Source: JACKCD01 sp041390905
Lineage (GTDB): Bacteria > Chloroflexota > Anaerolineae > Promineifilales > Promineifilaceae
Length of the DNA: 64,000 nt
Reading direction: 5' to 3'
Assembly: GCA_041390905.1 (NCBI GenBank)
Contig: JAWKPA010000012.1
Span: forward strand, 62,001-126,000
Under the pieces are notes generated by a model that was given only the letters and a program-made list of their open reading frames with translations, made no database searches and was not told the DNA's origin. The first letter of the stretch is position 1. Each line of letters begins with the position of its first letter. Below are positions 40,570 through 49,559 of the stretch, piece by piece. A program made the translations under genes and the position numbers.

Positions 40570-42525
40570 CTATCCAACCATCGGCAGCGGAATACTATCC
40601 ACCGTTGGCACTTTCGGCTGTAGCGGCTGATGATGCGGCCGCTTCTTCACCGGCGGGCATTCCCACGCCTCCGGCGCCGTTTCCCGCCGCAAATCCGTTA
40701 GTTTCGGCAAAATACCGCAGGCAAAACATTGGTGGCGGCAATCAATCCGCGTCTCCTGCGCCTGGCTCATCAAATAATCCTGCGTCAAGAACTTGCGCGT
40801 AATCGCCACATCAATATGCTCCCAGGGGAAAATTTCGTCAATGGTGCGCTTGCGGTGGGTAAAAAAGTACGGGTCAAGCCCTTCCGCCGCCATCGCCTCC
40901 AGCCACACATCCTCCTTGAAATGCTCCATCCAGGCGTCAAACTTCGCCCCATTGCGCCATGCCCGCTCCACCGCATTGGCAACCCGGCGGTCGCCCCGGC
41001 TCAAAAACCCTTCAAACACCGATTCACGCGGGTTGTTCCAACGCAACTTCAGCCCATTGCCGCCAATCTCCCGCTTCAACAGCGACAACTTCTCATACAC
41101 CTTGTCCACCGCATCCATCGGCTCCCACTGAAACGGCGTATGGGGTTTGGGAATGAAGGTGCTAACCCCCACATTGACGCTGGCCTTGTTGCCGTGGAAC
41201 TTGCGCCCCTCGTGCAGCACCTGCCGGGCCAGGTCAATAATCGCCTCCACATCCTCCATCTCCTCCATCGGGTGACCAATCATGAAGTAGAGCTTGATGG
41301 TGCGCCAGTTGCGGCGATAAATCTCCCGCGCCGTTGCCAGCAGCTCCTCATGCGTCACATATTTGTTGATGATATTCCGCATTTTCTCGGTGGCCGCTTC
41401 CGGGGCCAGGGTGAAGCCGCCCCGCTTGCTGTCGCCCAAATTGTCCATGAGCTGGGTGGAAACGGACTCGATCCGCAGTGAGGGCAGGGAAATGTTTAGC
41501 CCCATATGCCCAAACCGCTTGCCGATTTGCTCGGTTAGCTCCAAAACGTGGGTGTAGTCGCTGGACGAAAGCGACAGGAGGGCGATTTCTTCATAGCCGG
41601 TTTTGTCGAGGATTTCTTCCATAGCGGCCAGGATTTCGGAAACCGGCCGTTCGCGCACCGGGCGCGTCACCATACCTGCGTGGCAAAAGCGGCAGCCACG
41701 GGTGCAGCCGCGCATAATCTCAATCGGGGCGCGGTTGTGTACCAGTTCCACAAAGGGGATGATGAAGTCGGTGACGGGCGGCGGCATCACCGGGACAATC
41801 GTTTTCATCACCTTGCGCGGTGCTTCGGGCATGTTGGGGGTAATCGCCTTCACCGTGCCGCTGTCGTGGTATTCCACGTCATAAAAGCGCGGCACATAGC
41901 ACCCCTCAATTTGGGCAATATAGCGCAGCTGCGTCTCCCGGTCTAAATGGCTGGCGGCACGCATAATGCCAACGATTTTAAGAATCGCCTCTTCCCCTTC
42001 GCCAATGACAAACACGTCAATAAAGGGAGCCATTGGCTCCGGATTGTAGCAGGCGTGGCCGCCAGCAATGACCAGCGGATAGCTTTCGTCCCGCTCTTCG
42101 GCGCGAATAGGCATTCCGGCCAGATCCAGCAGGTTGAGGGCGTTGGTAAAAAGCTGTTCGTAGGGCAAGCTGATTGCCAGCATGTCAAAGTCGCGGATGG
42201 CGTGCTTGGTTTCCAGCGAAAACAGCGGGATTTCCCGTTCGCGCATCAGCTCTTCCATGTCGGTCCAGGGGCAGTAAACGCGCTCGGCCAGCAGGTTGCG
42301 ATGCTTGTTGATGATGTCGTACATAATCATCAGCCCCAGGTTGGACATGCCCAAGTCGTAGATGTCGGGGAAGGCGAGTGCTACTTTAAAATCAATGTCG
42401 TGCCAATCTTTAATAATTTGATTGTATTCGCCGCCGGTATAACGTGCCGGTTTTGTTACGCGGGGGAGAATGCGTTCTAACGCGAGTTCAATTTGGGCTG
42501 CGGTGCAGCTTGCTGTTTTTATCAT
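40570..42525 (-). CDS. B12-binding radical SAM protein (TIGR03960-like)
   Basis: 651 residues. The N-terminal ~240 residues form a B12-binding-like domain (FPDIYDLGMSNLGLMIMYDIIN...YPLVIAGGHACYNPEPMAPFIDVFVIGEGEEAIL). A radical SAM barrel follows with the cluster motif RGCTRGCRFCHAGM (CxxxCxxC) and then STFIPKPHTPFQW and LSRGDRRV. A C-terminal Cys-rich CRHQCFACGI may hold another cluster. This family is widespread, and its members are often followed by a DUF2344 partner, which is absent here. The reaction is unknown. The start at MIKTASCT has AAGGA eight bases upstream. Confidence 0.88.
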   Translation of the reverse strand: MIKTASCTAAQIELALERILPRVTKPARYTGGEYNQIIKDWHDIDFKVALAFPDIYDLGMSNLGLMIMYDIINKHRNLLAERVYCPWTDMEELMREREIPLFSLETKHAIRDFDMLAISLPYEQLFTNALNLLDLAGMPIRAEERDESYPLVIAGGHACYNPEPMAPFIDVFVIGEGEEAILKIVGIMRAASHLDRETQLRYIAQIEGCYVPRFYDVEYHDSGTVKAITPNMPEAPRKVMKTIVPVMPPPVTDFIIPFVELVHNRAPIEIMRGCTRGCRFCHAGMVTRPVRERPVSEILAAMEEILDKTGYEEIALLSLSSSDYTHVLELTEQIGKRFGHMGLNISLPSLRIESVSTQLMDNLGDSKRGGFTLAPEAATEKMRNIINKYVTHEELLATAREIYRRNWRTIKLYFMIGHPMEEMEDVEAIIDLARQVLHEGRKFHGNKASVNVGVSTFIPKPHTPFQWEPMDAVDKVYEKLSLLKREIGGNGLKLRWNNPRESVFEGFLSRGDRRVANAVERAWRNGAKFDAWMEHFKEDVWLEAMAAEGLDPYFFTHRKRTIDEIFPWEHIDVAITRKFLTQDYLMSQAQETRIDCRHQCFACGILPKLTDLRRETAPEAWECPPVKKRPHHQPLQPKVPTVDSIPLPMVG

Positions 42526-42569
42526 GAAGATTCCTTGATTTATCCTTTTTCGAGGCCAACCTGACATGT

Positions 42570-42600
42570 TGTTGGAGATTAGAGATTGGAGATTGCAGAT
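42570..42600. repeat. GGAGATTGG units, single arm
   Basis: GTTGGAGATTAGAGATTGGAG occurs without an inverted partner, just upstream of the radical SAM start. Confidence 0.55.
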
Positions 42601-42668
42601 GGTCAATCTACCCAAACAGATGAATTAATCAACAGCGGTTCTTCAGAAATTCATGGAGCCGCCGCCCC

Positions 42669-42706
42669 AAATTGTAGTGGCGAGGCATGCCTCGCCACTA
42701 CAATTT
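42669..42706. repeat. Perfect 38-bp palindrome, GTAGTGGCGAGGCATGCC family
   Basis: All 19 base pairs match around the centre GGCATGCC. It is the most perfect palindrome in the window, lying between the VapB-like and radical SAM genes. Shorter relatives are at 8089-8113 and 10850-10868. Confidence 0.85.
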
Positions 42707-42728
42707 GTTCTGTCAACCCTATAAGATC

Positions 42729-43130
42729 CTAAAGAACCCCGATAGCATTAAATCCGTTTTCACGCATCTCATCCAGATTGCCTTCCCAGTTGAGTTTGCC
42801 GCGAAGCTGACGCACCTGCAACTGCTGATCATGCTGAATCATGAGGTAGAGGGCTTCTTCGACAATGGCTTGTTTTGTTGGCAATCCAGAAAGCTGGTGG
42901 GCTTGCTCAATGAGTTCCTCGTTACTGCTTACCCAAAGCGATGAAATTGGAAAAGTTCCCTCATCCAACGCCTCCTGCCATCCTTGGGCAAAGCTTATAT
43001 CTGCCGGGTTCAACGATACACTTTGGCGGTATAGGCGCACAATATTGAGCAGCGCAGGTAAATATTCATCCGGGGTTGCTTCAATTTCGGCAAAAAGTCG
43101 ATCTTTGTAGGGCGTAATTTGTTTAATCAC
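42729..43130 (-). CDS. VapB-like antitoxin (orphan)
   Basis: About 133 residues. The C-terminal half (EELIEQAHQLSGLPTKQAIVEEALYLMIQHDQQLQVRQLRGKLNWEGNLDEMR) matches the VapB/DUF2191 pattern: ribbon-helix-helix and then a toxin-wrapping tail. The N-terminal half (IKQITPYKDRLFAEIEATPDEYLPALLNIVRLYRQSV) is a separate small domain often seen in antitoxin-like proteins. A GTG start (VIKQITP) follows GAGGA, whereas an ATG 12 codons earlier crosses an AACGGCCGTT. No PIN-domain VapC lies beside it, so it is either solitary or has lost its toxin. Confidence 0.65.
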   Translation of the reverse strand: MIKQITPYKDRLFAEIEATPDEYLPALLNIVRLYRQSVSLNPADISFAQGWQEALDEGTFPISSLWVSSNEELIEQAHQLSGLPTKQAIVEEALYLMIQHDQQLQVRQLRGKLNWEGNLDEMRENGFNAIGVL

Positions 43131-43202
43131 GATTGTAGATTCCTCATTAACGGCCGTTTTCCCCATCTATCATGCAAAAAGACAGCATCAAAGTCAATAA
43201 CC

Positions 43203-43964
43203 TCACCGCATCACCCGTCCCCCATCCACCGTCAGCGTACTGCCCGTCACATAGCTGCTGGCAGGGGAGCAAAGATAAAGCACCGCTTGCGCCACCTCAT
43301 CGGCCAGGCCAATGCGCCCCAGCGGGATTTCCTGCCGCCACCGCGCCATCAACGCCTCATCCTGCTGCAGCGGCTCCGTCAGCGGCGTGTCAATGATGCC
43401 CGGCAGCACGGTGTTGACGCGAATGCCATAGGCGGCAAACTCGCGGGCGCATTCGCGGGCAAAACCGACCATGCCGGCCTTGCTGGCGCAATAGGCGGCG
43501 CGGTTTGCCAGCGGCACCGACACGCCAGCGGTGGAGGCAATGTTGACAATGGCCCCGCCGCGCTCCTTGTTTTCCTCGGCCATGACGCGCCCGCAAAGCT
43601 GGCTCATAAAAAATGTCCCTTTCAGGTTGACGTCAAAACAGCGGCTCCAATCCCATTCATCCATTTTGAGGATGGAAGCGACTGGCTCCACGGCGGCATT
43701 GTTGACCAGAATATCAAGCTGCCCCCATTCGGCGCGGGTGGTTTCGATGAGGTGGACGCACTGAAATTTGTTGGCAACGTCGGCGGCAACGGCAATGGCC
43801 TGACCACCTGCCTGCTGGATGGAAACGGCCGTTTTCTTGGCCCGGTCCGGGTTCAAATCATTCACCGCCACCCGCGCCCCCGCCGCCGCCAGCGTTCGGG
43901 CAATCGCCGCCCCAATGCCCCGCCCCGCCCCGGTCACAATCGCTACTTTGTTTTCTAGCTGCAT
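43203..43964 (-). CDS. Short-chain dehydrogenase/reductase (FabG-like)
   Basis: 253 residues, a classical SDR. It has the NAD(P) motif TGAGRGIG (residues 11-18), NNAA, the catalytic Ser in ASTAGVS, YCASK (Tyr-x-x-x-Lys) and the tail GSTLTVDGG. The oxidoreductase substrate is unknown; 3-oxoacyl-ACP reductase or a sugar/secondary alcohol dehydrogenase are both possible. It stands apart from fabH. Confidence 0.88.
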   Translation of the reverse strand: MQLENKVAIVTGAGRGIGAAIARTLAAAGARVAVNDLNPDRAKKTAVSIQQAGGQAIAVAADVANKFQCVHLIETTRAEWGQLDILVNNAAVEPVASILKMDEWDWSRCFDVNLKGTFFMSQLCGRVMAEENKERGGAIVNIASTAGVSVPLANRAAYCASKAGMVGFARECAREFAAYGIRVNTVLPGIIDTPLTEPLQQDEALMARWRQEIPLGRIGLADEVAQAVLYLCSPASSYVTGSTLTVDGGRVMR

Positions 43965-43976
43965 AACTGTTTGGAA

Positions 43977-44040
43977 TGGGACGCAGATTTACCTGATTTA
44001 CAGGATTTATCAGGCAAATCAGGCAAATCTGCGTCCCATT
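43977..44040. repeat. Tandem-unit palindrome, GGGACGCAGATTTACCTGAT family
   Basis: Left arm 43977-43999 and right arm 44016-44038 are nearly perfect reverse complements, followed by a T-run (44039-44046). The unit is shared with the interior of the in-frame insertion at 39899-40075. Confidence 0.8.
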
Positions 44041-44043
44041 TTT

Positions 44044-44829
44044 TTATTCCCGCAACCGCTCATTAAACAACGCCAGCACCCGATCCAACGCCACCCGCGT
44101 GGGGTGTCCGGCTTCGTCCACCAAATCATTGGTCAACACCGAGTGGGCATTTTGCGAAATGGCAAAGGGGTTGCCGGGTGAGGAATCAATTTCGATGGCC
44201 TCAAACCCATCCCCCAGCTCGCGGCGCAGGGTGGCAAACCGTTCCGGCGGCACGGCCATGTCGTTGGTGAAGCGCAGGCCGAGCAGGGAACAGCCAACGG
44301 CCGTTCTTGCCTTCACCCGCGCCAAATCCTCATCCGACAATGCCAGCGCCCCCTTGTGACCGGCCGACACGGGAAATGGCAGCGACGGCTGGCTCAACAC
44401 CGGAGCCATCACCGACTCATCCACCATCAGCGCCAGGGCAAAGCCACCCGTCAGGCACATGCCCAACGCTCCCACCCCCGGCCCGCCGCAGGTGGCGTGG
44501 ACATGGCGGCACAGCGCCCGCAGCCAATTGGTGACGGGGCTGGCCTGCTTTTTTGCCAGCAGGCTAAATTCGCGGCTAATGCACAGCCGGGCCAATTGCC
44601 CCAGCACATAGCCGCCGGAAAACGGTTTGCCGGGGGTGCCAAAGAGGTGGGGAAGAACGGCCGTAAATCCCGCATCCGCCACCCGCCGCCCAAACTCAGC
44701 CACCTGCGGCGTAATCCCCGGCACTTCGTGCATAATCACCACCCCCGGCCCGCTGCCGCACCAAAACACCGTCTTCGTCTTGCCATCGTGGGTAAATGTC
44801 TGCTCACTAAACCCATCCAACGTTGTCAT
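44044..44829 (-). CDS. Dienelactone hydrolase-family alpha/beta hydrolase
   Basis: 261 residues. Catalytic features are Glu in MHEVPGITPQV, the nucleophile Cys in GMCLTGGFAL (Cys rather than Ser, as in true dienelactone hydrolases) and His in the C-terminal HSVLTNDLVDEAGHPT. The family hydrolyses dienelactones in chloroaromatic breakdown and many other esters; no catechol pathway genes are nearby. I start at MTTLDGFS, with GGGGA upstream. It follows the aldo/keto reductase on the same strand. Confidence 0.85.
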   Translation of the reverse strand: MTTLDGFSEQTFTHDGKTKTVFWCGSGPGVVIMHEVPGITPQVAEFGRRVADAGFTAVLPHLFGTPGKPFSGGYVLGQLARLCISREFSLLAKKQASPVTNWLRALCRHVHATCGGPGVGALGMCLTGGFALALMVDESVMAPVLSQPSLPFPVSAGHKGALALSDEDLARVKARTAVGCSLLGLRFTNDMAVPPERFATLRRELGDGFEAIEIDSSPGNPFAISQNAHSVLTNDLVDEAGHPTRVALDRVLALFNERLRE

Positions 44830-44851
44830 AATCATCCCCAAGAAAACCTAG

Positions 44852-44923
44852 TGATTAGAGATTGGGGATTAGAGATTGTGAACCTTCATCAATCTCCAAT
44901 CTCCAATAACCAATAACCAATTA
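44852..44923. repeat. Tandem-unit palindrome, GGAGATTGG family
   Basis: GATTAGAGATTGGGGATTAG (44855-44874) faces CAATCTCCAATCTCCAATAACC (44890-44911). Confidence 0.75.
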
Positions 44924-44928
44924 TCCCC

Positions 44929-45840
44929 CTACGGCACCGGCCGGCCCACCGCCGCCTGCCAAATCTGAAACCACTGCTGCCGCGTCAGCCGCAAGCCATC
45001 AGCCGCCGCCGCGCTGCGAAGATGATCCAAATTATTGCTGCCCAGCACCGGCAGCACATTGGCCGGGTGCGTAAACAACCACGCCAGTGCCACCTGATCC
45101 AGCGACGCCATCCCCAATTCCTCGCCAATGTCGCGCAAAGCCTGCCGCACCCGTCGCGCCGCTGGCTCATCGCTGGTAAACAGCCGCCCCCCGGCCAGCG
45201 GCGACCACACCATCGGCGTCATGCCCAGCCGCAGACATTGATCCAGCGTGCCATCATGCAGCACATCCAGAGCCAGTGGCGACAACTCCACCTGGTTTGT
45301 AACCAGCGGAAACGGCAGCCGTGACCCCAGCAAATGTACCTGCCACGAGGCAAAGTTTGACACGCCAAAGTGGCGCACCTTGCCCGCCTGCCGCAGTTCG
45401 CCAAAGGCATCGGCCACTTCGTCGGGGTCCATCAGCGGGTCGGGGCGATGCAGCAGCAGCAAGTCCAGGTAGTCGGTTTGCAACGCCCGCAGCGTGCCTT
45501 CCACCGAGGCCACAATGTGGGCTTTGCTGGTGTCATAATGCTTCACCAAATTGTCTGGACGGTTGGGCGAAGCGGGTTTGATGCCACATTTACCCACCAG
45601 TTGCAGTTGCTGGCGCAGCCCCGGCTCCAACGCCAACGCCCGCCCCAGCAGCGTTTCACACGTATGGTCGCCATAAATGTCGGCATGGTCAAGGCTGGTA
45701 ATGCCAAGCTCCACGACAGCGTGGAGCAGCCCCAGCAGTTGGGCATCGGCAAGCCGCCATTCGGCCAGATTGCCCAGCCCCAGCACCAGGCGGGAAAAGG
45801 TGGGGCCATCGGCGGTTAGTGGAATGTGTGAGACAGTCAT
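44929..45840 (-). CDS. Aldo/keto reductase (YdhF-like)
   Basis: 303 residues. It is an AKR TIM barrel with the tetrad Asp/Tyr in DHADIYGDHTCE, Lys in LVGKCGIKP and His in LLLLHRPDPLMDPDEVA. The pattern GVSNFASWQVHLL...NQVELSPLALDVLHDG...VLPVLGSNNLDHLRSA is that of YdhF/AKR11-like oxidoreductases using NADPH. AGGAAG precedes the ATG by ~10 bases. The gene is divergent from the iron ABC transporter. Confidence 0.9.
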   Translation of the reverse strand: MTVSHIPLTADGPTFSRLVLGLGNLAEWRLADAQLLGLLHAVVELGITSLDHADIYGDHTCETLLGRALALEPGLRQQLQLVGKCGIKPASPNRPDNLVKHYDTSKAHIVASVEGTLRALQTDYLDLLLLHRPDPLMDPDEVADAFGELRQAGKVRHFGVSNFASWQVHLLGSRLPFPLVTNQVELSPLALDVLHDGTLDQCLRLGMTPMVWSPLAGGRLFTSDEPAARRVRQALRDIGEELGMASLDQVALAWLFTHPANVLPVLGSNNLDHLRSAAAADGLRLTRQQWFQIWQAAVGRPVP

Positions 45841-45979
45841 AAGTGCTTCTTCCTGTCAATAAATTATGGCAATCCTTATCTGGATACCACTATCATTCAT
45901 TATATGCGTTTATGGGATTGTGGGCGAAACGGCCGTTTCTCGGCCATCTCATCATTTACTCATTTTCACACAACTGGTT

Positions 45980-45985
45980 TATAAT
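45980..45985 (+). promoter_or_regulatory. Candidate -10 box for the ABC importer operon
   Basis: TATAAT at 45980-45985, with a poor -35 (TTACTC near 45956). It lies 53 bases before the binding-protein start. Confidence 0.35.
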
Positions 45986-46010
45986 TACGCTCCTTATCAA
46001 CTTGGCAAGC

Positions 46011-46026
46011 GGTACACTTTTGTACC
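46011..46026 (+). promoter_or_regulatory. Short inverted repeat next to the ribosome site
   Basis: GGTACA-CTTT-TGTACC is a perfect 6-bp hairpin or operator directly abutting AAGGAGG (46027-46033) of the binding-protein gene. It could bind a metal-responsive repressor or mask the ribosome site. Confidence 0.45.
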
Positions 46027-46037
46027 AAGGAGGAACT

Positions 46038-47078
46038 ATGTCCAGGATCAAACGCTTTACCCCCATCCTTGCACTCATCGTCACCACGCTACTCGCCCTG
46101 TCTGCCTGCCAGCAAGAAGCAGCCAGCACAGAGCTTAACCTGCTTTGTACCCCCCAGGTGGAATGGTGCGAAGGGATGAAAGCGGAGTTTGAAGCTGCAA
46201 ATCCCGAAATCACCGTCAACTTTGTGCGTATGTCCAGCGGCGAATCGCTGACCAGGCTGCGGAATGAAAAAGACAACCCCCAGTTTGACATCTGGTGGGG
46301 TGGCCCGATTGACAGCTTCATTGCTGCCAAAGATGAGGGTTTGCTCGAAGCCTATGACTCACCCAACCTCGACAACATCAAAGACCCCGGCCTGATGCTC
46401 GACCCTGACCACACCTGGGCCGGTGTGTATGTAGGTTCACTCGGTTTTGCCACCAACCAAAACTTCCTCGACGAAAACCCCGGTCTGGAACCACCGCGCA
46501 GTTGGGACGATTTGCTGAAACCAGAGTTTGCGGGGCAACTCATGGTAGCCCATCCGTCCAGCTCCGGCACCTCTTACACCGCCCTCTGCACCGTGCTGCA
46601 AATGCGGGGCGAGGATGCTGGTTGGGAGTATCTGAATGCCTATGCCGGGCAGGTGAACCAGTTTACCAAGAGCGGTTCGGCTCCGGCACGGTTTGTGGGT
46701 CAGGGAGAAGCGGCCGTTGGCATCGTCTTCTCCCACGACATTGTAGCCCAAATTGAAGCCGGCGCGCCGCTGGTGCTGACCTTCCCCGAAGAGGGAACTG
46801 GCTACGAAATTGGTGGTATGGGGATCATCAAAGGGGCCGCCCATCTGGATGCGGCGCAGAAATGGTTTGATTGGGCGTTGGAACCAGCTACGCAGGAGCT
46901 TGGCCCCAAATACGCTGCCTTCCAGGCACCCACCGTCAATGGAGCCGAAGCCTCCATGCCGGAACTGCTGGATGTCAACCTGATTGACTACGACTTCCAG
47001 TACTGTGGCGAAAACAAAACCGCCTTTGTAGACCGCTTCACCAACGAAATCGCCAACGCTGATAGTTTGAAAGAGTAA
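46038..47078 (+). CDS. Fe(III)-type ABC transporter substrate-binding lipoprotein
   Basis: 346 residues. The signal peptide ends in a lipobox, LALSAC, with lipidation at Cys24. The mature protein is a class-II periplasmic binding protein of the AfuA/FbpA type: LLCTPQVEWCEGMKAEFEAANPEITVNFVRMSSGESLTRL, DIWWGGPIDSF, WAGVYVGSLGFATN and VGIVFSHDI. Ferric iron is the likely ligand, but phosphonate or thiamine-type relatives exist and no Tyr ligand pair is certain. It is first gene of a three-gene operon with the permease and ATPase. AAGGAGG precedes the ATG. Confidence 0.85.
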   Translation: MSRIKRFTPILALIVTTLLALSACQQEAASTELNLLCTPQVEWCEGMKAEFEAANPEITVNFVRMSSGESLTRLRNEKDNPQFDIWWGGPIDSFIAAKDEGLLEAYDSPNLDNIKDPGLMLDPDHTWAGVYVGSLGFATNQNFLDENPGLEPPRSWDDLLKPEFAGQLMVAHPSSSGTSYTALCTVLQMRGEDAGWEYLNAYAGQVNQFTKSGSAPARFVGQGEAAVGIVFSHDIVAQIEAGAPLVLTFPEEGTGYEIGGMGIIKGAAHLDAAQKWFDWALEPATQELGPKYAAFQAPTVNGAEASMPELLDVNLIDYDFQYCGENKTAFVDRFTNEIANADSLKE

Positions 47079-47082
47079 TTGG

Positions 47083-47155
47083 GAGATTAGGAGATTAGGA
47101 GACTGGGAGACTGTCTGTAGAGTTTCTCAGTCTCCCAGTCTCTCAGTTTCTTAAT
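47083..47155. repeat. Tandem-unit palindrome, GGGAGATTAGGAGACTGG family
   Basis: GGAGATTAGGAGATTAGGAG and GACTGGGAGACTG (47084-47112) face CAGTCTCCCAGTCTCTCAG (47130-47148) in the operon's first intergenic gap. It may lower expression of the permease relative to the binding protein. Confidence 0.7.
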
Positions 47156-47176
47156 CCCATCCAGGTAACGCATTTT

Positions 47177-49477
47177 ATGACAAGGACAACCATTGACCCA
47201 ACCAACAACACGCCACGCCGCTGGGCGGGGTGGTGGCGACGGTATCAGGAGATCAAGCTGATTGGCCGTGACCCTGTTTTAGCGATGGGGCTGCTGCTGG
47301 TGGGGGTGTTTGTCTTTCTGTTCATCGCCTTCCCGCTGCTGCGCGTGGTTTGGCAAGGCTTTTTTGATCTGGAAACGGGTGAAGTAAGCCTGGAATATTT
47401 TGGCCGCTACATTGACCCGGCCTTCCGCACGTACAGTTGGAACGTGCTGTGGGATACGTTGAGCATGGGGGTGGCAACGGCCGCCGGGGGAACGCTGATT
47501 GGCTTTGTTTTTGCCTATACTATGGTACGCTGCAACGTACCGGGGCAGCGTTTCTGGCACATTTTCACGCTACTGCCGACCATTTCGCCGCCGTTTGCCA
47601 TCGCCATTGCCACCATTTTGCTGTTTGGGCGGGCAGGGCTGGTGACACGCCAACTGCTGGGCATTCGCTTCACGCAGGGAATGAACGACATTTACGGGAT
47701 TGACGGGCTGGTTTTTGTCCAGATTATCACCTTTTTCCCGGTGGCGTATCTGATTATTCGGGCGATGCTGGAGCGGCTTGACCCTTCGATTGAGGAGGCG
47801 GCACTGAGTTTGGGAGCGAGCAAGCTACATATTTTCCGCACGGTAACGCTGCCGCTGCTCATTCCGGGGCTGGCGGGGTCGTTTTTGCTGCTGTTTGTAG
47901 AGTCGCTGGCGGATTTGGGCAACCCTTTGCTGCTGGGGGGCAACCGCACGGTGCTATCGGTGGAGATTTTTCTGGCGATCAACGGGTTGTTTGACCAGCA
48001 GAAAGGGGCGGCACTGTCGCTGGTGCTGCTGCTACCGACGCTGACCGTCTTTTTGTTGCAACATTATTATGTGAGCCGCCGGTCTTATGTGGCGGTGACG
48101 GGGAAGCCGACGGGGGGGCAGAATTTTGTCAAGGAGCCGGTGATTCGCGGGAGTTTTATGGCAATAACGGCCGTTATTCTCCTCCTCGTCATCGCCCTCT
48201 ACCTCTCCATTTTGGTTGGCTCCTTCACCACCCTGTGGGGCATCAACTACGCCCCCGACTTCAGCCATTACGGTGACGCACTGACGCGGGGAATGAACGC
48301 CATCTTGTCCACGACCTTCCTGTCGGCCGTGGCGACCCCCATTGCCGGGGTTGCCGGGATGGTGATCGCCTTTTTGGTGGTGCGAAAGGTGTTTGTTGGC
48401 AAGCAGGCACTTGATTTTATCTCCAACCTGGGCGGGGCCGTGCCGGGAACAATTTTGGGCATTGGCTACATCATCGCCTTTGTCCGCGCCCCGCTGCTGG
48501 TGGTGGGCATTATTTATGCGCTGCTGGCGGGGTATCTGGTGAGCAAGGGGGTGGCGCAGTGGCGGGATCGGCTGCTGCTGTTGGCGGGCGGAACGGCCGT
48601 TTCCCTTGCGCTCAACTGGGGCATCGGCCAGCTTAACCTGCATGAAGACGTGTGGCGGTTTGTAGTGATGGGGGGATTTTTGCTATTAACGGCCGTTGTC
48701 TGGCGCACCACCCCGCAATCGCAACGCCGCCTCGTCACCTACACCCTGCTCGGCATGGCCGCCCTGCTGCTCATCTACAACCTCAGCCCCCTTGTCACCC
48801 GGCCGCTGGGCGTGTGGGGGCGGTCGCTGGGCGGCGGCACCCTGTCCAAAGTGATCTCCAAACTGAGCAGCATGATAACCGTCTTCACCCAGCCCACCAT
48901 GGCAATGCTGGGCTTCACCTATCTGGCAGTTGGGGTTTTTGTGGCCGAGCGGCTGTCGCCTGCGGTGCGCTACTGGGTCACATTTGGCATCCTCACCCTG
49001 TCGGCCGCCCTTGTGTTTCACGGCGAACCGCTGGCACTGATCGGCACCCCCTACATTGTCATTGCCGCCTACGCCGTCCGTAGTCTGCCCGCCTCGGTGC
49101 GGGCGGGGGTGGCGGCGTTGCAGCAAATTGACCCCGCCATCGAGGAAGCGTCGAGCAGTTTGGGTGCCGATGCCCAATACACCTTCCGCAAGGTGACGCT
49201 GCCCCTCATTTTACCCGCCTTTATTGCCGGGCTTATTTTTGCCTTTGCCCGCCACATGACCAGCCTCTCGGCCATCATCTTTCTCACCACCGCCGAATGG
49301 CCGATTCTCACCGTCTGGATTTTGAGCGAGGTGGAGCAAGGGGGGATGAGCACGGCGGCGGCGTACTCGGTGATTTTGATTGCCATTGTGTTGGCCGCCA
49401 TCGGGCTGACGTATCTTTGGCTGGGGCGTGCCTTTGCCAGCCAGCAAAATGTGGATTTGACGATGGGGGGCGGATAA
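47177..49477 (+). CDS. Double-domain iron-type ABC permease with an inserted membrane region
   Basis: 766 residues. Two fused binding-protein-dependent permease domains each carry an EAA loop: EEAALSLGASKLHIFRTVTLPLLIPGL and EEASSSLGADAQYTFRKVTLPLILPAF. This is the FbpB/AfuB arrangement. In domain 2 the conserved GTILGIGYIIAFVRAPLL should run almost directly into the PYIVIAAYAVRSLPASVRAGVAAL segment. Here ~150-170 extra residues with four or five hydrophobic helices (about 450-610) come between them. There is no stop or frame break, so it is a genuine in-frame expansion. It works with the flanking lipoprotein and ATPase. Confidence 0.88.
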   Translation: MTRTTIDPTNNTPRRWAGWWRRYQEIKLIGRDPVLAMGLLLVGVFVFLFIAFPLLRVVWQGFFDLETGEVSLEYFGRYIDPAFRTYSWNVLWDTLSMGVATAAGGTLIGFVFAYTMVRCNVPGQRFWHIFTLLPTISPPFAIAIATILLFGRAGLVTRQLLGIRFTQGMNDIYGIDGLVFVQIITFFPVAYLIIRAMLERLDPSIEEAALSLGASKLHIFRTVTLPLLIPGLAGSFLLLFVESLADLGNPLLLGGNRTVLSVEIFLAINGLFDQQKGAALSLVLLLPTLTVFLLQHYYVSRRSYVAVTGKPTGGQNFVKEPVIRGSFMAITAVILLLVIALYLSILVGSFTTLWGINYAPDFSHYGDALTRGMNAILSTTFLSAVATPIAGVAGMVIAFLVVRKVFVGKQALDFISNLGGAVPGTILGIGYIIAFVRAPLLVVGIIYALLAGYLVSKGVAQWRDRLLLLAGGTAVSLALNWGIGQLNLHEDVWRFVVMGGFLLLTAVVWRTTPQSQRRLVTYTLLGMAALLLIYNLSPLVTRPLGVWGRSLGGGTLSKVISKLSSMITVFTQPTMAMLGFTYLAVGVFVAERLSPAVRYWVTFGILTLSAALVFHGEPLALIGTPYIVIAAYAVRSLPASVRAGVAALQQIDPAIEEASSSLGADAQYTFRKVTLPLILPAFIAGLIFAFARHMTSLSAIIFLTTAEWPILTVWILSEVEQGGMSTAAAYSVILIAIVLAAIGLTYLWLGRAFASQQNVDLTMGGG

Positions 49478-49482
49478 TGGAG

Positions 49483-49546
49483 CGAGTAACAGGTGGCATG
49501 TTGCAAGTACAAAGACTTGCCACCTGCCACTTGTTACTTGTTACCC
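49483..49546. repeat. Inverted repeat, CCACCTGCCACTTGTTACTTG family
   Basis: GAGTAACAGGTGGCATGTTG (49483-49502) faces CTTGCCACCTGCCACTTGTTAC (49514-49536). A related copy is at 30144-30213. Confidence 0.65.
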
Positions 49547-49559
49547 TTCTGGAGCGCAT

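Noticed and set aside
46011..46026. Fur box upstream of the iron-type importer
   Set aside because: GGTACA-N4-TGTACC does not match the AT-rich Fur consensus; only a generic inverted repeat can be claimed.
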